NCBI GenBank assembly: GCA_965220045.1 | Contig: OZ244803.1 | Span: 124,001-188,000, forward strand | Direction of reading: 5' to 3' | Length of the DNA: 64,000 nt | Source of the DNA: VXOZ01 sp965220045 | GTDB lineage: Bacteria; Chloroflexota; UBA11872; VXOZ01 | In this document: positions 7,799 through 17,020 of the stretch, one piece after another | Position numbering within the stretch: position 1 is the stretch's first letter | Layout: each line of letters begins with the position of its first letter | Position numbers and translations under genes: made by a program | The notes under the pieces: model-generated | Told to the model about the DNA's origin: nothing | Database searches by the model: none | The model's input: the letters and a program-made list of their open reading frames with translations, nothing else

Positions 7799-8827
7799 TT
7801 ACGGTTGTGTCGCTTTGTCGACGATCTGCTCGCAGAGGGCGATGTCCGCAATGCCTTCCGCAGCGTCGGGGGTTGGGGTGACCCCCTGCTGCACGCAGCG
7901 GAGGAAGTAGCGAATCTCCTCCGTGAATGCCTCCCGCGCCGGCACGTCGAGACGTGTGGAACCGGTCGGCGTGTGCAGGGTGAGGGCGGACGGTTGGCGG
8001 AAGAGCAGCGGGGGCGCGTGCACCAGATCTATGCGCCCCTCAGTTCCGTAGATCGTGGCCCCCTGGTCCCAGGGTGCATTGGCGTACGTTGACCGTCCGA
8101 CTTCCAGCACGGTCTCATGCGCGCCGTAATCGAGGACGGCGAGGCGGGGCGGGCCTAGGGAGGCGAAGCGAACGACCTGCGGATCGCCGAGCAGGTGTCG
8201 CATCATGTTGACGTCGTGCACCCAGACTTCGATCAACTCGGTGAGCGCGCGTTCGATTGACTCCGGCTGGGAGAGAGAAGACGCGGAGAAGGCTGCAGGG
8301 AGTTTAGCCGGTGGCGGCGCAATGGGCAAGGAATGAAGCGCCGCCGCTCCCATCTGCCAGTTGCCGCCGAAGTCGTGGAACTGGGCGAAGCGCACATCGC
8401 CAATGCTCCCTTTTGCGAGCAATTGCTTCGCAAGCTGCACAGCCGGATCGAACTGGCGCATGTAGCCGACCATGACCGGCGTGCCGGTGCGCTCGCTTGC
8501 CGCACAGATCTTCTCGGCGTCCGCGCGTGAGCCTGCCAACGGCTTTTCGGTGAATACGGGAACACCGGCTTCGAGGAAGGGGATGATGGCTGCTGCGTGG
8601 TGTTCCTTTAGCGTCACAACTACGGCGCAGTCCAGCAGTTCCGCATGTGCGGCGAGCTCTTCCGCGCTACCGAGAATCCGTGGTATGCCGTACGCAGCCG
8701 CCAACGCTTCCGCGCGGGCGCGGTCCAACTCCGCTACCGTGACCAGTTCTACGTCTGCAATCTGTAGCAGCGACGGCAGATGCGTAATCTGCATCATGCC
8801 CCCAGCACCAACTAGTCCAACGCGCAT
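7799..8827 (-). CDS. Gfo/Idh/MocA-family NAD(P)-dependent oxidoreductase
   Basis: 342 residues from the ATG chosen because GAGGA lies 7 bp upstream of it; a GTG two codons earlier is possible. The N-terminal Rossmann motif is VGLVGAGGMMQITHLP, and the family motif EKPLA follows near residue 95. The C-terminal domain contains the acidic WVHDVNMMRHLLGDP region expected at the substrate site. These enzymes oxidise or reduce sugars, inositols and related polyols; the substrate here is unknown. It is a single gene, divergent from the small gene at 9058. Confidence 0.9.
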   Translation of the reverse strand: MRVGLVGAGGMMQITHLPSLLQIADVELVTVAELDRARAEALAAAYGIPRILGSAEELAAHAELLDCAVVVTLKEHHAAAIIPFLEAGVPVFTEKPLAGSRADAEKICAASERTGTPVMVGYMRQFDPAVQLAKQLLAKGSIGDVRFAQFHDFGGNWQMGAAALHSLPIAPPPAKLPAAFSASSLSQPESIERALTELIEVWVHDVNMMRHLLGDPQVVRFASLGPPRLAVLDYGAHETVLEVGRSTYANAPWDQGATIYGTEGRIDLVHAPPLLFRQPSALTLHTPTGSTRLDVPAREAFTEEIRYFLRCVQQGVTPTPDAAEGIADIALCEQIVDKATQP

Positions 8828-9057
8828 ATTCACTTCCTCGGCGGCTCGATTACTTTTCTGGGAATTGTAGACGTGCCGAAATTAGTATACACAAGGGGCA
8901 CTTGCTGTGGCGTCTGGGAAACGGATTGCAGGCAGGATATCGAAGCAGACGGGGCAGTGCGATTTGACTCAGAAATGGCAGGAGTGACATGCTTGTTGTT
9001 AGAAAAACAGGGAAGAAAAGTGCCCAGCTTGCTTGTTTGGGGAAGGAGAGGATGACC

Positions 9058-9273
9058 ATGGATGCGGCACTGATCAACATGACGATTACTGAATTGCTTT
9101 TCGCGGCTTGGCAAAGCGAACGCCGTGGTGCCCCGGTGTATCCTGACTTTAGGGATTGGATGAAGGACAAGTATTACGTGGAATGGGGAAAGTGCGAAGG
9201 TAGCTATAGTATGGGAGAGGAAGGTATGCGTCGCCTAACTGCTGCAGGGCACGCTGCGGTCGAAAGACTTTAG
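9058..9273 (+). CDS. Small hypothetical protein
   Basis: 71 residues from the second ATG, which has AAGGAG 9 bp upstream; an in-frame ATG at 9052 is too close to that site, and the open frame extends to 8989 without a better start. It is rich in aromatics (FAAWQSERRG, YYVEW). No family recognised. A 9-bp-stem hairpin follows 18 bp after the stop, which supports a real transcription unit. Confidence 0.5.
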   Translation: MDAALINMTITELLFAAWQSERRGAPVYPDFRDWMKDKYYVEWGKCEGSYSMGEEGMRRLTAAGHAAVERL

Positions 9274-9291
9274 AAGCCAATTTGTAGTGAA

Positions 9292-9316
9292 AAGGCTAGG
9301 ACGAGAACCTAGCCTT
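9292..9316 (+). terminator. Hairpin after the small gene at 9058-9273
   Basis: AAGGCTAGG-(ACGAGAA)-CCTAGCCTT, a perfect 9-bp stem followed by CTCGTG, so it lacks a proper T tract. The rest of 9317-9593 shows no coding signal. Confidence 0.45.
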
Positions 9317-9593
9317 CTCGTGAAACCTTACCTGTACAAAGAAAGTTTCAATGTCGAGTATAGCGAGACTTCCCGATTTGTTCCAGTCCTTGCTGAAGGC
9401 CGTAAATTAACTTGACATCCGGCTCTATCAAGGGCTCGTTGCCCCATGGGCACGTCAGAGATGGCAGGACATAAACATGATCCAGTTATTCACGGCACCA
9501 AACCGGTGCTTTCGTGTGAAGTGCCATCGACAGTTCTCCATGCCATTTCGTCCGCCACACTGCTAGGAAGACATAATGTGGGGAAGGATTGTC

Positions 9594-10523
9594 ATGCGAA
9601 AGACTGCCGCAGTGGTTCTGGCGTTTGCCGTGACTTTGCTTACGGCAAATTCGGTGTCGGCCGCCGACTGCCAGTTCATACTTGGCTTCAAGACCCTGCG
9701 TGACCTAATCGGTCATGAAATCGTGGGGGAGTGCTTGGAGAATGAGTTTTGGAACGAGATTGGCGATAGTAACCAACGCACCACCGGTGGACTAATGGCA
9801 TGGCGGAAGGCGGACAATTGGACGGCTTTCACCGACGGCTATCGCACGTGGATCAATGGACCCAACGGCTTGGTAGTTAGACTGAACACCGAGCGGTTTC
9901 CTTGGGAAGCGGATTACGCCCCAGGCGGCACCGTTGCCACCCCTACGCCTGCACCGCGCCCCACTCCCGCCACCGTTGCGAATTGGCCGGGAAGGGCAAC
10001 GGTGCAAATCGGCGTAACACACCGCTTCACCCATGACAGAGGACTATGGAAAGAGACTTGGGAAATAACGGTGCTTGAAGTGTTGCGCGGACAAGCCTTA
10101 GTGGATCGCATATCACGGAGTACGGAAAGCATGGCAAGGGTCTACAAGGCACCGCCGCCAGGGAAAGAGGATATCGCTGCAAAAATAATGGTAACTATGG
10201 TCGGGGACAGCCAATTGGTGTCGTCAGGCAATGGCTTGACTTACGTTACGTGCATTTGGAGAGTAGGGTGGCGGTGTGTTGATTACGCCCACCCGTCTTC
10301 CATTAGTATAGTAACGGAAAGCGGAAGGGGAACCGGTTTTTATTCCACTCCCGCAGATTCACTTGGGGAAGTCTTGGATGCCGACTTTGTCTATACCGGC
10401 GAAAGTGAAATCGGGTGGTTGTCATGGCGAGTGTGGGAAGGGGAAAATGTCGTCATGATCGTCAAAATGGATGATGATCAACGCGGCATGTCCGATTACA
10501 CGGCCGTCTTTGCACTCCGATAG
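9594..10523 (+). CDS. Secreted protein with a tryptophan-rich Chloroflexota-type domain
   Basis: 309 residues. The first ~25 form a Sec signal peptide (MRKTAAVVLAFAVTLLTANS, cleavage probably after SVSAA). The mature start contains a ~80-residue module with CLENEF, QRTTGGLMAWRKADNW and DGYRTWINGPNGL. I know similar modules from secreted Chloroflexota proteins, but their function is unknown. A Pro/Thr linker (TPTPAPRPTPA) follows, then an unrecognised ~180-residue domain with paired Cys and many Trp. The start was chosen for the GGGGAAGG six bases upstream; an ATG at 9576 is also possible. Confidence 0.75.
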   Translation: MRKTAAVVLAFAVTLLTANSVSAADCQFILGFKTLRDLIGHEIVGECLENEFWNEIGDSNQRTTGGLMAWRKADNWTAFTDGYRTWINGPNGLVVRLNTERFPWEADYAPGGTVATPTPAPRPTPATVANWPGRATVQIGVTHRFTHDRGLWKETWEITVLEVLRGQALVDRISRSTESMARVYKAPPPGKEDIAAKIMVTMVGDSQLVSSGNGLTYVTCIWRVGWRCVDYAHPSSISIVTESGRGTGFYSTPADSLGEVLDADFVYTGESEIGWLSWRVWEGENVVMIVKMDDDQRGMSDYTAVFALR

Positions 10524-11022
10524 GGCGGGCTTGGGATATTTGCAAGTCAGGTCCTAACGTAATTCCACCAAGAGCCGCGCGGATGCTTCTTTAATTTGTT
10601 GGTGGCAGGCGCCGTCTTGCGCGGGCTTGTCCACAATCGCCACAACGCGTCCGCGTGATCGCTTGCCTCTTGGAGCGTGGCGGGATTTTCTCAGCATTGA
10701 AACCCTCCATGTCCGGTTTCACTTGGAACTAGTACAGCTGCTACCGTCTTAGTTCACTCTTGCCGCGCTACGCTACCCCCCAAACCTCAAAGCCCCCGCT
10801 GCTGTCGAGGCTCCGTCCACCCCACCCCCCCCGAACCTCTTATGTATGCTTGTGAAGATAGGTCCATAGTTCCCACTTTTTACGCTAAAGGGGCAGAAAC
10901 GCTTTTACGAGTCCTGCTGCTTTCCCATCAGCACAATGTTACACCGTGGGTGGGAGCGATTGGTCGGAGTGCAGGCGATCGACTGAGCTCCCCGGCCACT
11001 GCCTGAGAAGCCCTTTCAAGAA
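10524..11022. other. Intergenic, no gene seen
   Basis: About 500 bp between convergent genes, with short C-rich runs near 10780-10850. No conserved frame, tRNA fold or clear terminator was found. Confidence 0.6.
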
Positions 11023-12144
11023 TCAGTTGCTGGCACGGAAGGCGTCAATTCCCGCAAACAGACGGTCTATGTCCGTGCGGTTATTGAAAATGTGCGGGTC
11101 GACGCGAAAGAGATTACGGAGGAAATACGTGTCCACGCCTTGTGCGGTCAAGTAGGCTTGGAGGTCGCCCGCATCGTCTATTTCGGCTGCTATCACGCCC
11201 CCACGCAGTGCGGGATCACTTGACGTGCGCACGGTTATTCCCCGCTCTCGCAGGCCGTCGATGCAGTATGCCGTCAGGTCGAGCACGTGAGATTCCACCG
11301 TCTCCATGCCGGTTTCCAGCAGGATTTCGATTCCCGGTAAACAAGCGGCGACGCCCATCAGGTTTGGCATGCCAAGCTGGAAGCGTTCCGCGCTGGGCAG
11401 CAGTTGCAACCGCTCCATGTCCGTTTGGGTCGTGCTCACCCAACCGGCCGTCGGCGGTTGCCGCTCCAGATGGCGCTTGGCAACGTAGAAAAAGCCCACC
11501 CCGGCTGTGCCAAGCAGCCACTTCATGGCAGTGGTGGCAAAGAAGTCAACGCCGGTTGCGTGAAGGTCGATGTTGAGCGCGCCGGCCGACTGCGCGCCGT
11601 CCACCAGGAGCACGGCGCCCCGCGCATGGGCCACTTCAGCCAGTGCGGCAAGGTCGTGACGAAAGCCCTGCGCGGGCGTGACGTGGGAGACACTGACGGC
11701 CACGGTGTTGTCATCGATGGCCTGCTCCATGTCTTCCAGATGGATCAGACCGTCACGCGGTTCCACAAAACGGCGTTCCAGCACGTCACGCGGCGGCAGC
11801 ATCCAGGGGTAGACGCTGGAGGGATACGGGAAGCCGTCGAAAACCACATTGCCGCCGGGTCTCGGATCGACCAAACTGACCGCGAGGCTCGATCCGGCCG
11901 ACGTGCTGTCGTTGACGACGATCTCACTTTCATCCGCACCCATGAGTTCCGCGAAGCGTTCACGCAGCGCGCGAGTCTCGTCCATGAAGCTGGGATACAG
12001 GTCGCCCGTGCGATGGGCAAGCGCCGCAATATGGTGATCGAGCGCCGTCAGCATAGGCGTAGACGCCGGGGCCATGCCGCCGCTGAAGAGATAGGCGCGC
12101 TCTTGCAGTATGGGAAAGAGGTCTCGTACCTCGGACGGTGTCAT
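11023..12144 (-). CDS. Class V aminotransferase (cysteine desulfurase/isopenicillin-N epimerase-like)
   Basis: 373 residues. The PLP-binding pocket is visible as VLLVDGAQSAG (the Asp contacting the pyridine N) and TTAMKWLLGTAG (Schiff-base Lys). The N-terminal EIVVNDSTSAGSS region is the phosphate-binding turn. Fold-type I class V enzymes include cysteine desulfurases, kynureninase and epimerases. No conserved desulfurase Cys loop is obvious near the C-terminus, so sulfur mobilisation is doubtful and the reaction is unassigned. Single gene with repeats upstream. Confidence 0.87.
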   Translation of the reverse strand: MTPSEVRDLFPILQERAYLFSGGMAPASTPMLTALDHHIAALAHRTGDLYPSFMDETRALRERFAELMGADESEIVVNDSTSAGSSLAVSLVDPRPGGNVVFDGFPYPSSVYPWMLPPRDVLERRFVEPRDGLIHLEDMEQAIDDNTVAVSVSHVTPAQGFRHDLAALAEVAHARGAVLLVDGAQSAGALNIDLHATGVDFFATTAMKWLLGTAGVGFFYVAKRHLERQPPTAGWVSTTQTDMERLQLLPSAERFQLGMPNLMGVAACLPGIEILLETGMETVESHVLDLTAYCIDGLRERGITVRTSSDPALRGGVIAAEIDDAGDLQAYLTAQGVDTYFLRNLFRVDPHIFNNRTDIDRLFAGIDAFRASN

Positions 12145-12198
12145 GCAATACTCCTCGTGCGCAGCAGGCGCAAGCCGGCCGTTCTCTCGTCACCACCC

Positions 12199-12225
12199 AA
12201 GCGGGGGACAAGCCCCCACGCTACA
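12199..12225. repeat. Intergenic repeat family R3 (copy 1)
   Basis: An inverted element, AAGCGGGGGACAAGCCCCCA. Related copies lie at 32959-32985 and 63376-63403. All are intergenic and hairpin-forming. Confidence 0.7.
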
Positions 12226-12283
12226 CAGTCTGTCACCCTGCGCTATGCAGTCCGTCATTACCTTGAAAATAGACCGCCAGTCT

Positions 12284-12384
12284 CCGTCATCCCGGCGAAA
12301 AGCCTGCCCCGTACCGCTATTCGGGGCCGGAATCCAGGGCGTGCGCGGAGAAGATGGATTCCCGCGTGCGCGGGAATGACGGAC
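12284..12384. repeat. Intergenic repeat family R2 (copy 1, ~100-bp inverted element)
   Basis: Begins CCGTCATCCCGGCGAAAAGC and ends with the inverted counterpart GCGCGGGAATGACGGAC; the middle holds a CCCCGTACC/GGGGCC hairpin. Related copies are at 32838-32891, 33008-33062 and 63316-63352. It is MITE-like or REP-like in shape, with no coding capacity. Confidence 0.75.
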
Positions 12385-12490
12385 TAGGAGTCTTTTTTTT
12401 CATTCACTAGTGCGGCTTGAGCAAGGCCATAGTGACTCCAGGGCAAGCTCGCCCCCATGCGGAGACTCGGAACCCATTCTCGCCTGCGCC

Positions 12491-12928
12491 CTAATCGGTT
12501 GCCGCGTCGGCCGGCGCCGGGAAGACGATGCCCGCGTCCTGCACCTCCTGGTAGGGCAGCAGCCACACCAGGGACTCGTCGTGGAGGTCTACCACCTGGA
12601 TGCGGTTGCCCCACGGATCGCGGAAATCGCAGCGGATGTAGTCGTTGGACATGACCTCCAGGTTGTATTTCGCGCGCAGCTTGTCACGCACGCTCGCGAG
12701 TTGCTCCTCGTCCCGCACCATGATGCCAAAGTGACGCGAGCGCTCCGGCTGCAATTCTTCGACCTCGAAGATGGCGAGAAACTGGTGGTTGCCAAGTTGA
12801 CACCATGCCGCGCCTTCACCGCCGCGCAGCATTTCAAGATTGAACACGTCCTCGTAGAAGGCGACTGCTTTCTCGACATCGTCTACCTCGATGCCGACGT
12901 GATTGACCCCGTAGACTTGAACATCCAT
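12491..12928 (-). CDS. VOC-superfamily (glyoxalase/dioxygenase-fold) protein
   Basis: 145 residues forming two paired beta-alpha-beta-beta-beta modules. The first begins YGVNHVGIEVDDVEKAVAFY, with the metal-ligand His at VNHVG; the second has RHFGIMV and the C-terminal FRDPWGNRIQVVDL, the usual VOC ending that supplies a ligand region. Members act as lyases, dioxygenases, epimerases or resistance proteins, and the substrate is not deducible. It is followed by purE-purK on the same strand but with a gap, so no operon is claimed. Confidence 0.85.
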   Translation of the reverse strand: MDVQVYGVNHVGIEVDDVEKAVAFYEDVFNLEMLRGGEGAAWCQLGNHQFLAIFEVEELQPERSRHFGIMVRDEEQLASVRDKLRAKYNLEVMSNDYIRCDFRDPWGNRIQVVDLHDESLVWLLPYQEVQDAGIVFPAPADAATD

Positions 12929-13072
12929 AGACCGTTACTCCTGGAGAGCGAAATATGTGGGTTGTGCTTAGTTCCACTATATACCAGCTTGCCTGCGGGC
13001 AGACCCGGCGAGCTGTGCCGGAAGTCGATACGCATGCCGTTTCAGGGTCGGGTTTCGCTGCGCGAGCGGCGC

Positions 13073-14161
13073 CTACAGCAGTTTCTCAAGCGCGTCGGCC
13101 TGCGACCGGACGGCACCTGCGTCGTCGCCGCGCAGCGTGATGTGACCGAGCTTGCGTCCGGGGCGCGGCTCCTTGGCATAGAGGTGAAGGTGAGCGTTGG
13201 CTGCGGATAGAGCAGCGGCGCTATCGGGTACGGTCCCAATGAGATTGAGCATTGCCGCGTGACCGCGGGGCGCGGTAGAGCCGAGGGGTAGGCCGAGCAC
13301 GGCGCGCAGGTGGTTCTCGAACTGGCTGGTTTCGGCCCCCTCGATGGTCCAGTGCCCGGAGTTGTGGACGCGGGGCGCCATTTCGTTGGCAAGCAGCCGG
13401 CCGTCTTGTTGGAAGAATTCGATCGCCAGCACGCCCACGTAATCCAGGGCTTCCAGCACGCGCTTGCCGTACGTCTCCGCGTGTGCCTGCAACTCAGGCG
13501 ACGTACCCGGAACCGGTGCGTTAGAACGACGCAGGATGCCTTTGTGGTGGACGTTCTCCACCAATGGGTAGAACGCCGTGGCGCCGTCCCGGCCGCGCAC
13601 GGAGAGCAGCGACACTTCGCGATCAAAGGGGACAAAAGACTCCAGAATCAGCGGTTGCCCTTGCAGCGTCTTCCAGGCGGCTTGGACATCCGTCGCTTGC
13701 TGGATGATGCGCTGGCCCTTGCCGTCGTAGCCCAGCCGCCGGGTCTTGAGCACGGCCAGTGTGCCAAGCCTCTCGAGGGCGGCCTCCAGGGCTTCGCGTG
13801 AGTCGACAACACTGAAGTTGGGTGTGGGGATATCCAGGCTGCGAAAGAAGACTTTCTCAGCGAGGCGGTCCTGTGAGACTTCCAGCGCCTCGGGCGGGGG
13901 AAAGACCGGCACGCGGGCGTCGATGAAGCACGCCGTGTCCACCGGGACGTTCTCGAACTCATAGGTGACGAGGGCGAGATCGGCAATAAAGGGTTCGAGT
14001 GCCTCCGGATCGGCAAAGCTCTTGCCGACCGTGAGGTCTGCCATCTCACCGGCGGGGGCATCGGCGTAGGTATCGAGCACACGAAACCGCAGACCCAGCG
14101 GATACCCCGCCAGGACGAGCATGCGGCCGAGCTGTCCGCCGCCAAGAATGCCGACAGTCAT
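13073..14161 (-). CDS. purK: N5-carboxyaminoimidazole ribonucleotide synthase
   Basis: 362 residues, full length. The N-terminal GILGGGQLGRMLVLAG is diagnostic of PurK. ATP-grasp features follow: TRRLGYDGKGQ (nucleotide-binding glycine loop), EVSLLSVRGRDG and NEMAPRVHNSGHWTIEG (Mg-ATP and AIR site). It converts AIR, bicarbonate and ATP to N5-CAIR in purine synthesis. Its start overlaps the purE stop by 4 bp (ATGA), so the two are translationally coupled. Confidence 0.96.
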   Translation of the reverse strand: MTVGILGGGQLGRMLVLAGYPLGLRFRVLDTYADAPAGEMADLTVGKSFADPEALEPFIADLALVTYEFENVPVDTACFIDARVPVFPPPEALEVSQDRLAEKVFFRSLDIPTPNFSVVDSREALEAALERLGTLAVLKTRRLGYDGKGQRIIQQATDVQAAWKTLQGQPLILESFVPFDREVSLLSVRGRDGATAFYPLVENVHHKGILRRSNAPVPGTSPELQAHAETYGKRVLEALDYVGVLAIEFFQQDGRLLANEMAPRVHNSGHWTIEGAETSQFENHLRAVLGLPLGSTAPRGHAAMLNLIGTVPDSAAALSAANAHLHLYAKEPRPGRKLGHITLRGDDAGAVRSQADALEKLL

Positions 14162-14673
14162 TCCGCGTCTCTCGGATCGGGGTGAGCGAGCACGTCCCCG
14201 GTCTGCTGCTCGCGATGTCTTTCATAGGCCGCACGGAATTGCGGGTGCTTGCTGCCAAGCATCGCAGCAGCCAGCAGCGCCGCGTTGACCGCGCCGGCAC
14301 GGCCGATCGCCAACGTGCCTACCGGTACGCCGGCAGGCATCTGCGCGATGGAGAGGAGCGAATCCATGCCGTTGAGCGCCCGCGACTGCACCGGCACGCC
14401 GAGCACGGGCAGGCTGGTTTTCGCCGCCGTCATGCCGGGCAGATGGGCCGCCCCTCCGGCCCCGGCAATGATCACCTCAATGCCGCGCTCCGCCGCCGTT
14501 TCGGCATAGTCGAACATTTGGTCCGGCGTGCGGTGCGCGGAGACAACCCGCACCTCAAGCGGCACGCCCAGTTGTTCCAGCGTCTCCACCGCATGGCGCA
14601 TGGTCTCCCAGTCGGACTTGGAACCCATGATGACGCCGACGAGTGATTGTTCCGACTGCTCTGGACCGTCCAC
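14158..14673 (-). CDS. purE: N5-carboxyaminoimidazole ribonucleotide mutase
   Basis: 171 residues from a GTG start preceded by AGGTGAG. The class I PurE motifs are present: GVIMGSKSDWETM, VVSAHRTPDQM (catalytic His) and AGAGGAAHLPGM. It rearranges N5-CAIR to CAIR. First gene of the purE-purK pair. Confidence 0.96.
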   Translation of the reverse strand: MDGPEQSEQSLVGVIMGSKSDWETMRHAVETLEQLGVPLEVRVVSAHRTPDQMFDYAETAAERGIEVIIAGAGGAAHLPGMTAAKTSLPVLGVPVQSRALNGMDSLLSIAQMPAGVPVGTLAIGRAGAVNAALLAAAMLGSKHPQFRAAYERHREQQTGDVLAHPDPRDAE

Positions 14674-15136
14674 GGCTCACCTTCTGTTGTTGACTCTGGG
14701 AGGCGGCACAACTAATGGGACTCCTATGCAGTCTCGACCGGCATTTGCCCGCAAGTCGAACTCGCTCCCCTTGTGTCACCGCCAGCTTGCCGGCGCGATC
14801 ACACTGAGCAACCCCTCGACTGAAGTTGCAAGCTCGCCGGCTGGGCTGCACCTCCCTATTGTAGCGAATTCGTCCTTCGCGTTACGCTCCCCAGTGCGGG
14901 ATGAAGCGGCGCCAACGTGTGGAAGCGATAGTTGCGTTCCCTCGTGCATATTCCGCTTCATGCCTGGCAGATCGACCATCGGCACTTGGCGTGCGTCTGA
15001 CAAGCGTGTAAAGTAGGTAGGTGGCACGCTATCCGACCGCAGGTCGGGCGCGACAAAGAGCGTGCCTTTATTTACGTATCGCAGCAGACGACAACTGGCG
15101 ACAGGCCGGAAGGCGACGCAGGAGATTGACGGGCGC
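14674..15136. other. Intergenic region between divergent purE and bL25 genes
   Basis: Must hold two divergent promoters. No purine riboswitch-type sequence or convincing sigma-70 pair was found by eye. Confidence 0.5.
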
Positions 15137-15805
15137 ATGGCCAGAAAACATGAACAGTTACACGCAGACAAGCGCGAGGCCCTAGGCAAGAAAGTAAAGC
15201 GGCTCCGGAGCGACGGCATGGTTCCGGGAAACGTCTACGGGCTCAAAATGGAGCCGATTCCCCTTACGCTGAACGGGCTTGAGTTTATTGCGGTGCATCA
15301 ACGTGCCGGCAGCACCGGTGTGATTGACCTGGCGGTCAACGGCGCGGATACGTTGCCGGTGCTCGTGCAGGAAGTCCAGCACGATCCGCCGACGAGCCGG
15401 GTGCTGCACGTTAGCTTCGTGCAAGTAGACTTGACGAAGCCCGTGAATGCCATGGTGCCGGTATTCATCTATGGCGATTCGCCGGCATTGGAGCTAGGCG
15501 GCATCATCATCCAGCATATCAATGAAGTTGAGGTTTCGGCCTTGCCGGATGACATACCGGAGAGTTTCGAAGTAGACGTCACCCCACTCTTGGATATTGA
15601 CGATGCCTTGCACGTCAGTGACTTGGCTGCGCCGGCAGAGGTTACCATCCAGACCGAAGCTGACGAACTCCTGGTGCGGGCAGAACGTCCGCGCGTGATC
15701 GAGGAAGAGACGCCGGAAGAGGACGAAGAGCTGGAGGGCGAGGAAGGCGAAGGCGAAGGCGAAGAAGGCGAGGAGGGCGCCTCGGAGGAAGAGAGCGAAG
15801 AGTAA
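15137..15805 (+). CDS. rplY: 50S ribosomal protein bL25, general stress (CTC/TL5) form
   Basis: 222 residues from the ATG beginning MARKHEQLHADKREALGKK; an upstream in-frame start at 15062 would add 25 residues that do not match the family. The N-terminal 5S-rRNA-binding domain ends near residue 95, and the CTC domain follows (PVFIYGDSPALELGGII, DIPESFEVDVTPLLDI). The last ~35 residues are almost all Glu and Gly, a long acidic tail common in this family. AGGAG lies 12 bp upstream. Single gene. Confidence 0.93.
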   Translation: MARKHEQLHADKREALGKKVKRLRSDGMVPGNVYGLKMEPIPLTLNGLEFIAVHQRAGSTGVIDLAVNGADTLPVLVQEVQHDPPTSRVLHVSFVQVDLTKPVNAMVPVFIYGDSPALELGGIIIQHINEVEVSALPDDIPESFEVDVTPLLDIDDALHVSDLAAPAEVTIQTEADELLVRAERPRVIEEETPEEDEELEGEEGEGEGEEGEEGASEEESEE

Positions 15806-16111
15806 GCCGGAATTGCCGGTCGCATCCCTCCCTGTCGCAGCCGGCGGGCATAACGCACGTCTCCGATTCTCCTCTAGCACGAACAGCGGTTTTCCCATTG
15901 CGCCCGCAGCGGCGCAATGCAAGACTGCAAGAGTGGTTACTCAGGCTACCACCGGCGGTCCATCCCGCAGAGCCCTGTCACAGTTCTTGCATTTCCGCAA
16001 GCTACTCTTGTCACCAGAACCTTCTCTAGTGTTAAACTGTTAACAGGTGTTCTTCCCCGGCGGCGCGATGGCGCATTCCAGTGGGCCGCCTGAATCGTTG
16101 CGATTGGAGCC
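15806..16111. other. Intergenic leader of the ABC exporter operon
   Basis: TTGTCA and TAAACT, 19 bp apart near 16010-16040, are a weak promoter for the exporter. Nothing else recognised. Confidence 0.4.
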
Positions 16112-17020
16112 ATGCTCGTGGCCAGCGCTTTGACCGTAGACGGTGTCAAGAAGATTTTTGGCCGCAACACGGTTGTTGATGGCGTCTCCTTCACGGTGGA
16201 GCCACAGGAGATCCTGGGTTTGGTGGGCCCAAACGGGTCCGGCAAGACCACCACCATCCGCATGGCGCTGAACATCATCCATCCGGATGCCGGTTCGGTG
16301 GCGCTGTTTGGCGGCCCGCCGACGCGCCAAGCCTTGCAGCGGGTCGGCTACCTCCCCGAGGAGCGCGGGCTCTACCAAAAAGCGGTTGTAAGCGACGTGC
16401 TGCGGTACCTGGGACGACTCAAGGGTCTGAGCAGCAAGGATGCGCAAGCCCGCACGGACGCCATGCTGGAACGAGTCGGCTTGTTCGAACACCGCGCCAA
16501 GAAGGTGCAAGCGCTCTCACGCGGCATGAACCAGCTTGCGCAGTTTGCCAGCGCTCTCCTGCACCGGCCCGACCTTGTCATTCTCGACGAGCCATTCTCC
16601 GGGCTCGACCCTCTCAATGTGCAGGTGATGAAAGAGATCATCGTCGAACAGCAGCAGCGCGGCGCCGCCATCATCTTCAGCTCGCACAACATGGAAGACG
16701 TGGAAGAGATGTGCGAACGCGTCGTGCTCGTCAGCAGCGGTAACGTGTTGCTCTACGGCGCTCTGGACGAATTAAAGCGCGCGCGGGGCATCCAGAACAT
16801 CCGGGTTTCCGCGCCCCGGCAGCCGGCGGACGTGCCCGGCGTCAGCACTACCAAGGCCGAGAACGGACTGTTCGAGTTCCTTCTCAGTGAGGGCGCCGAT
16901 GCGAATGCCGTGCTGCGCTCGTTCGTCGATAGCGGCATACCCGTGGAACGGTTTGAGGTCGCCCTGCCCTCCTTGCGCGATATGTTCATCGAAGAGGTGA
17001 GCCGTGCCCGCAGCGCTTGA
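16112..17020 (+). CDS. ABC exporter ATP-binding protein (NatA-like)
   Basis: 302 residues. Walker A is GPNGSGKTTTIR, Walker B is LVILDEPFSGLDP and the switch His is in IIFSSHNMEDVEEM. The signature motif reads LSRGMNQ instead of LSGGQ, a variant seen in NatA-type exporters. The C-terminal extension after residue 220 is the usual domain of the sodium/drug-efflux DUF4162 type. The next gene (permease) starts inside this one, overlapping 17 bp. It energises export of an unknown substrate. Confidence 0.93.
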   Translation: MLVASALTVDGVKKIFGRNTVVDGVSFTVEPQEILGLVGPNGSGKTTTIRMALNIIHPDAGSVALFGGPPTRQALQRVGYLPEERGLYQKAVVSDVLRYLGRLKGLSSKDAQARTDAMLERVGLFEHRAKKVQALSRGMNQLAQFASALLHRPDLVILDEPFSGLDPLNVQVMKEIIVEQQQRGAAIIFSSHNMEDVEEMCERVVLVSSGNVLLYGALDELKRARGIQNIRVSAPRQPADVPGVSTTKAENGLFEFLLSEGADANAVLRSFVDSGIPVERFEVALPSLRDMFIEEVSRARSA

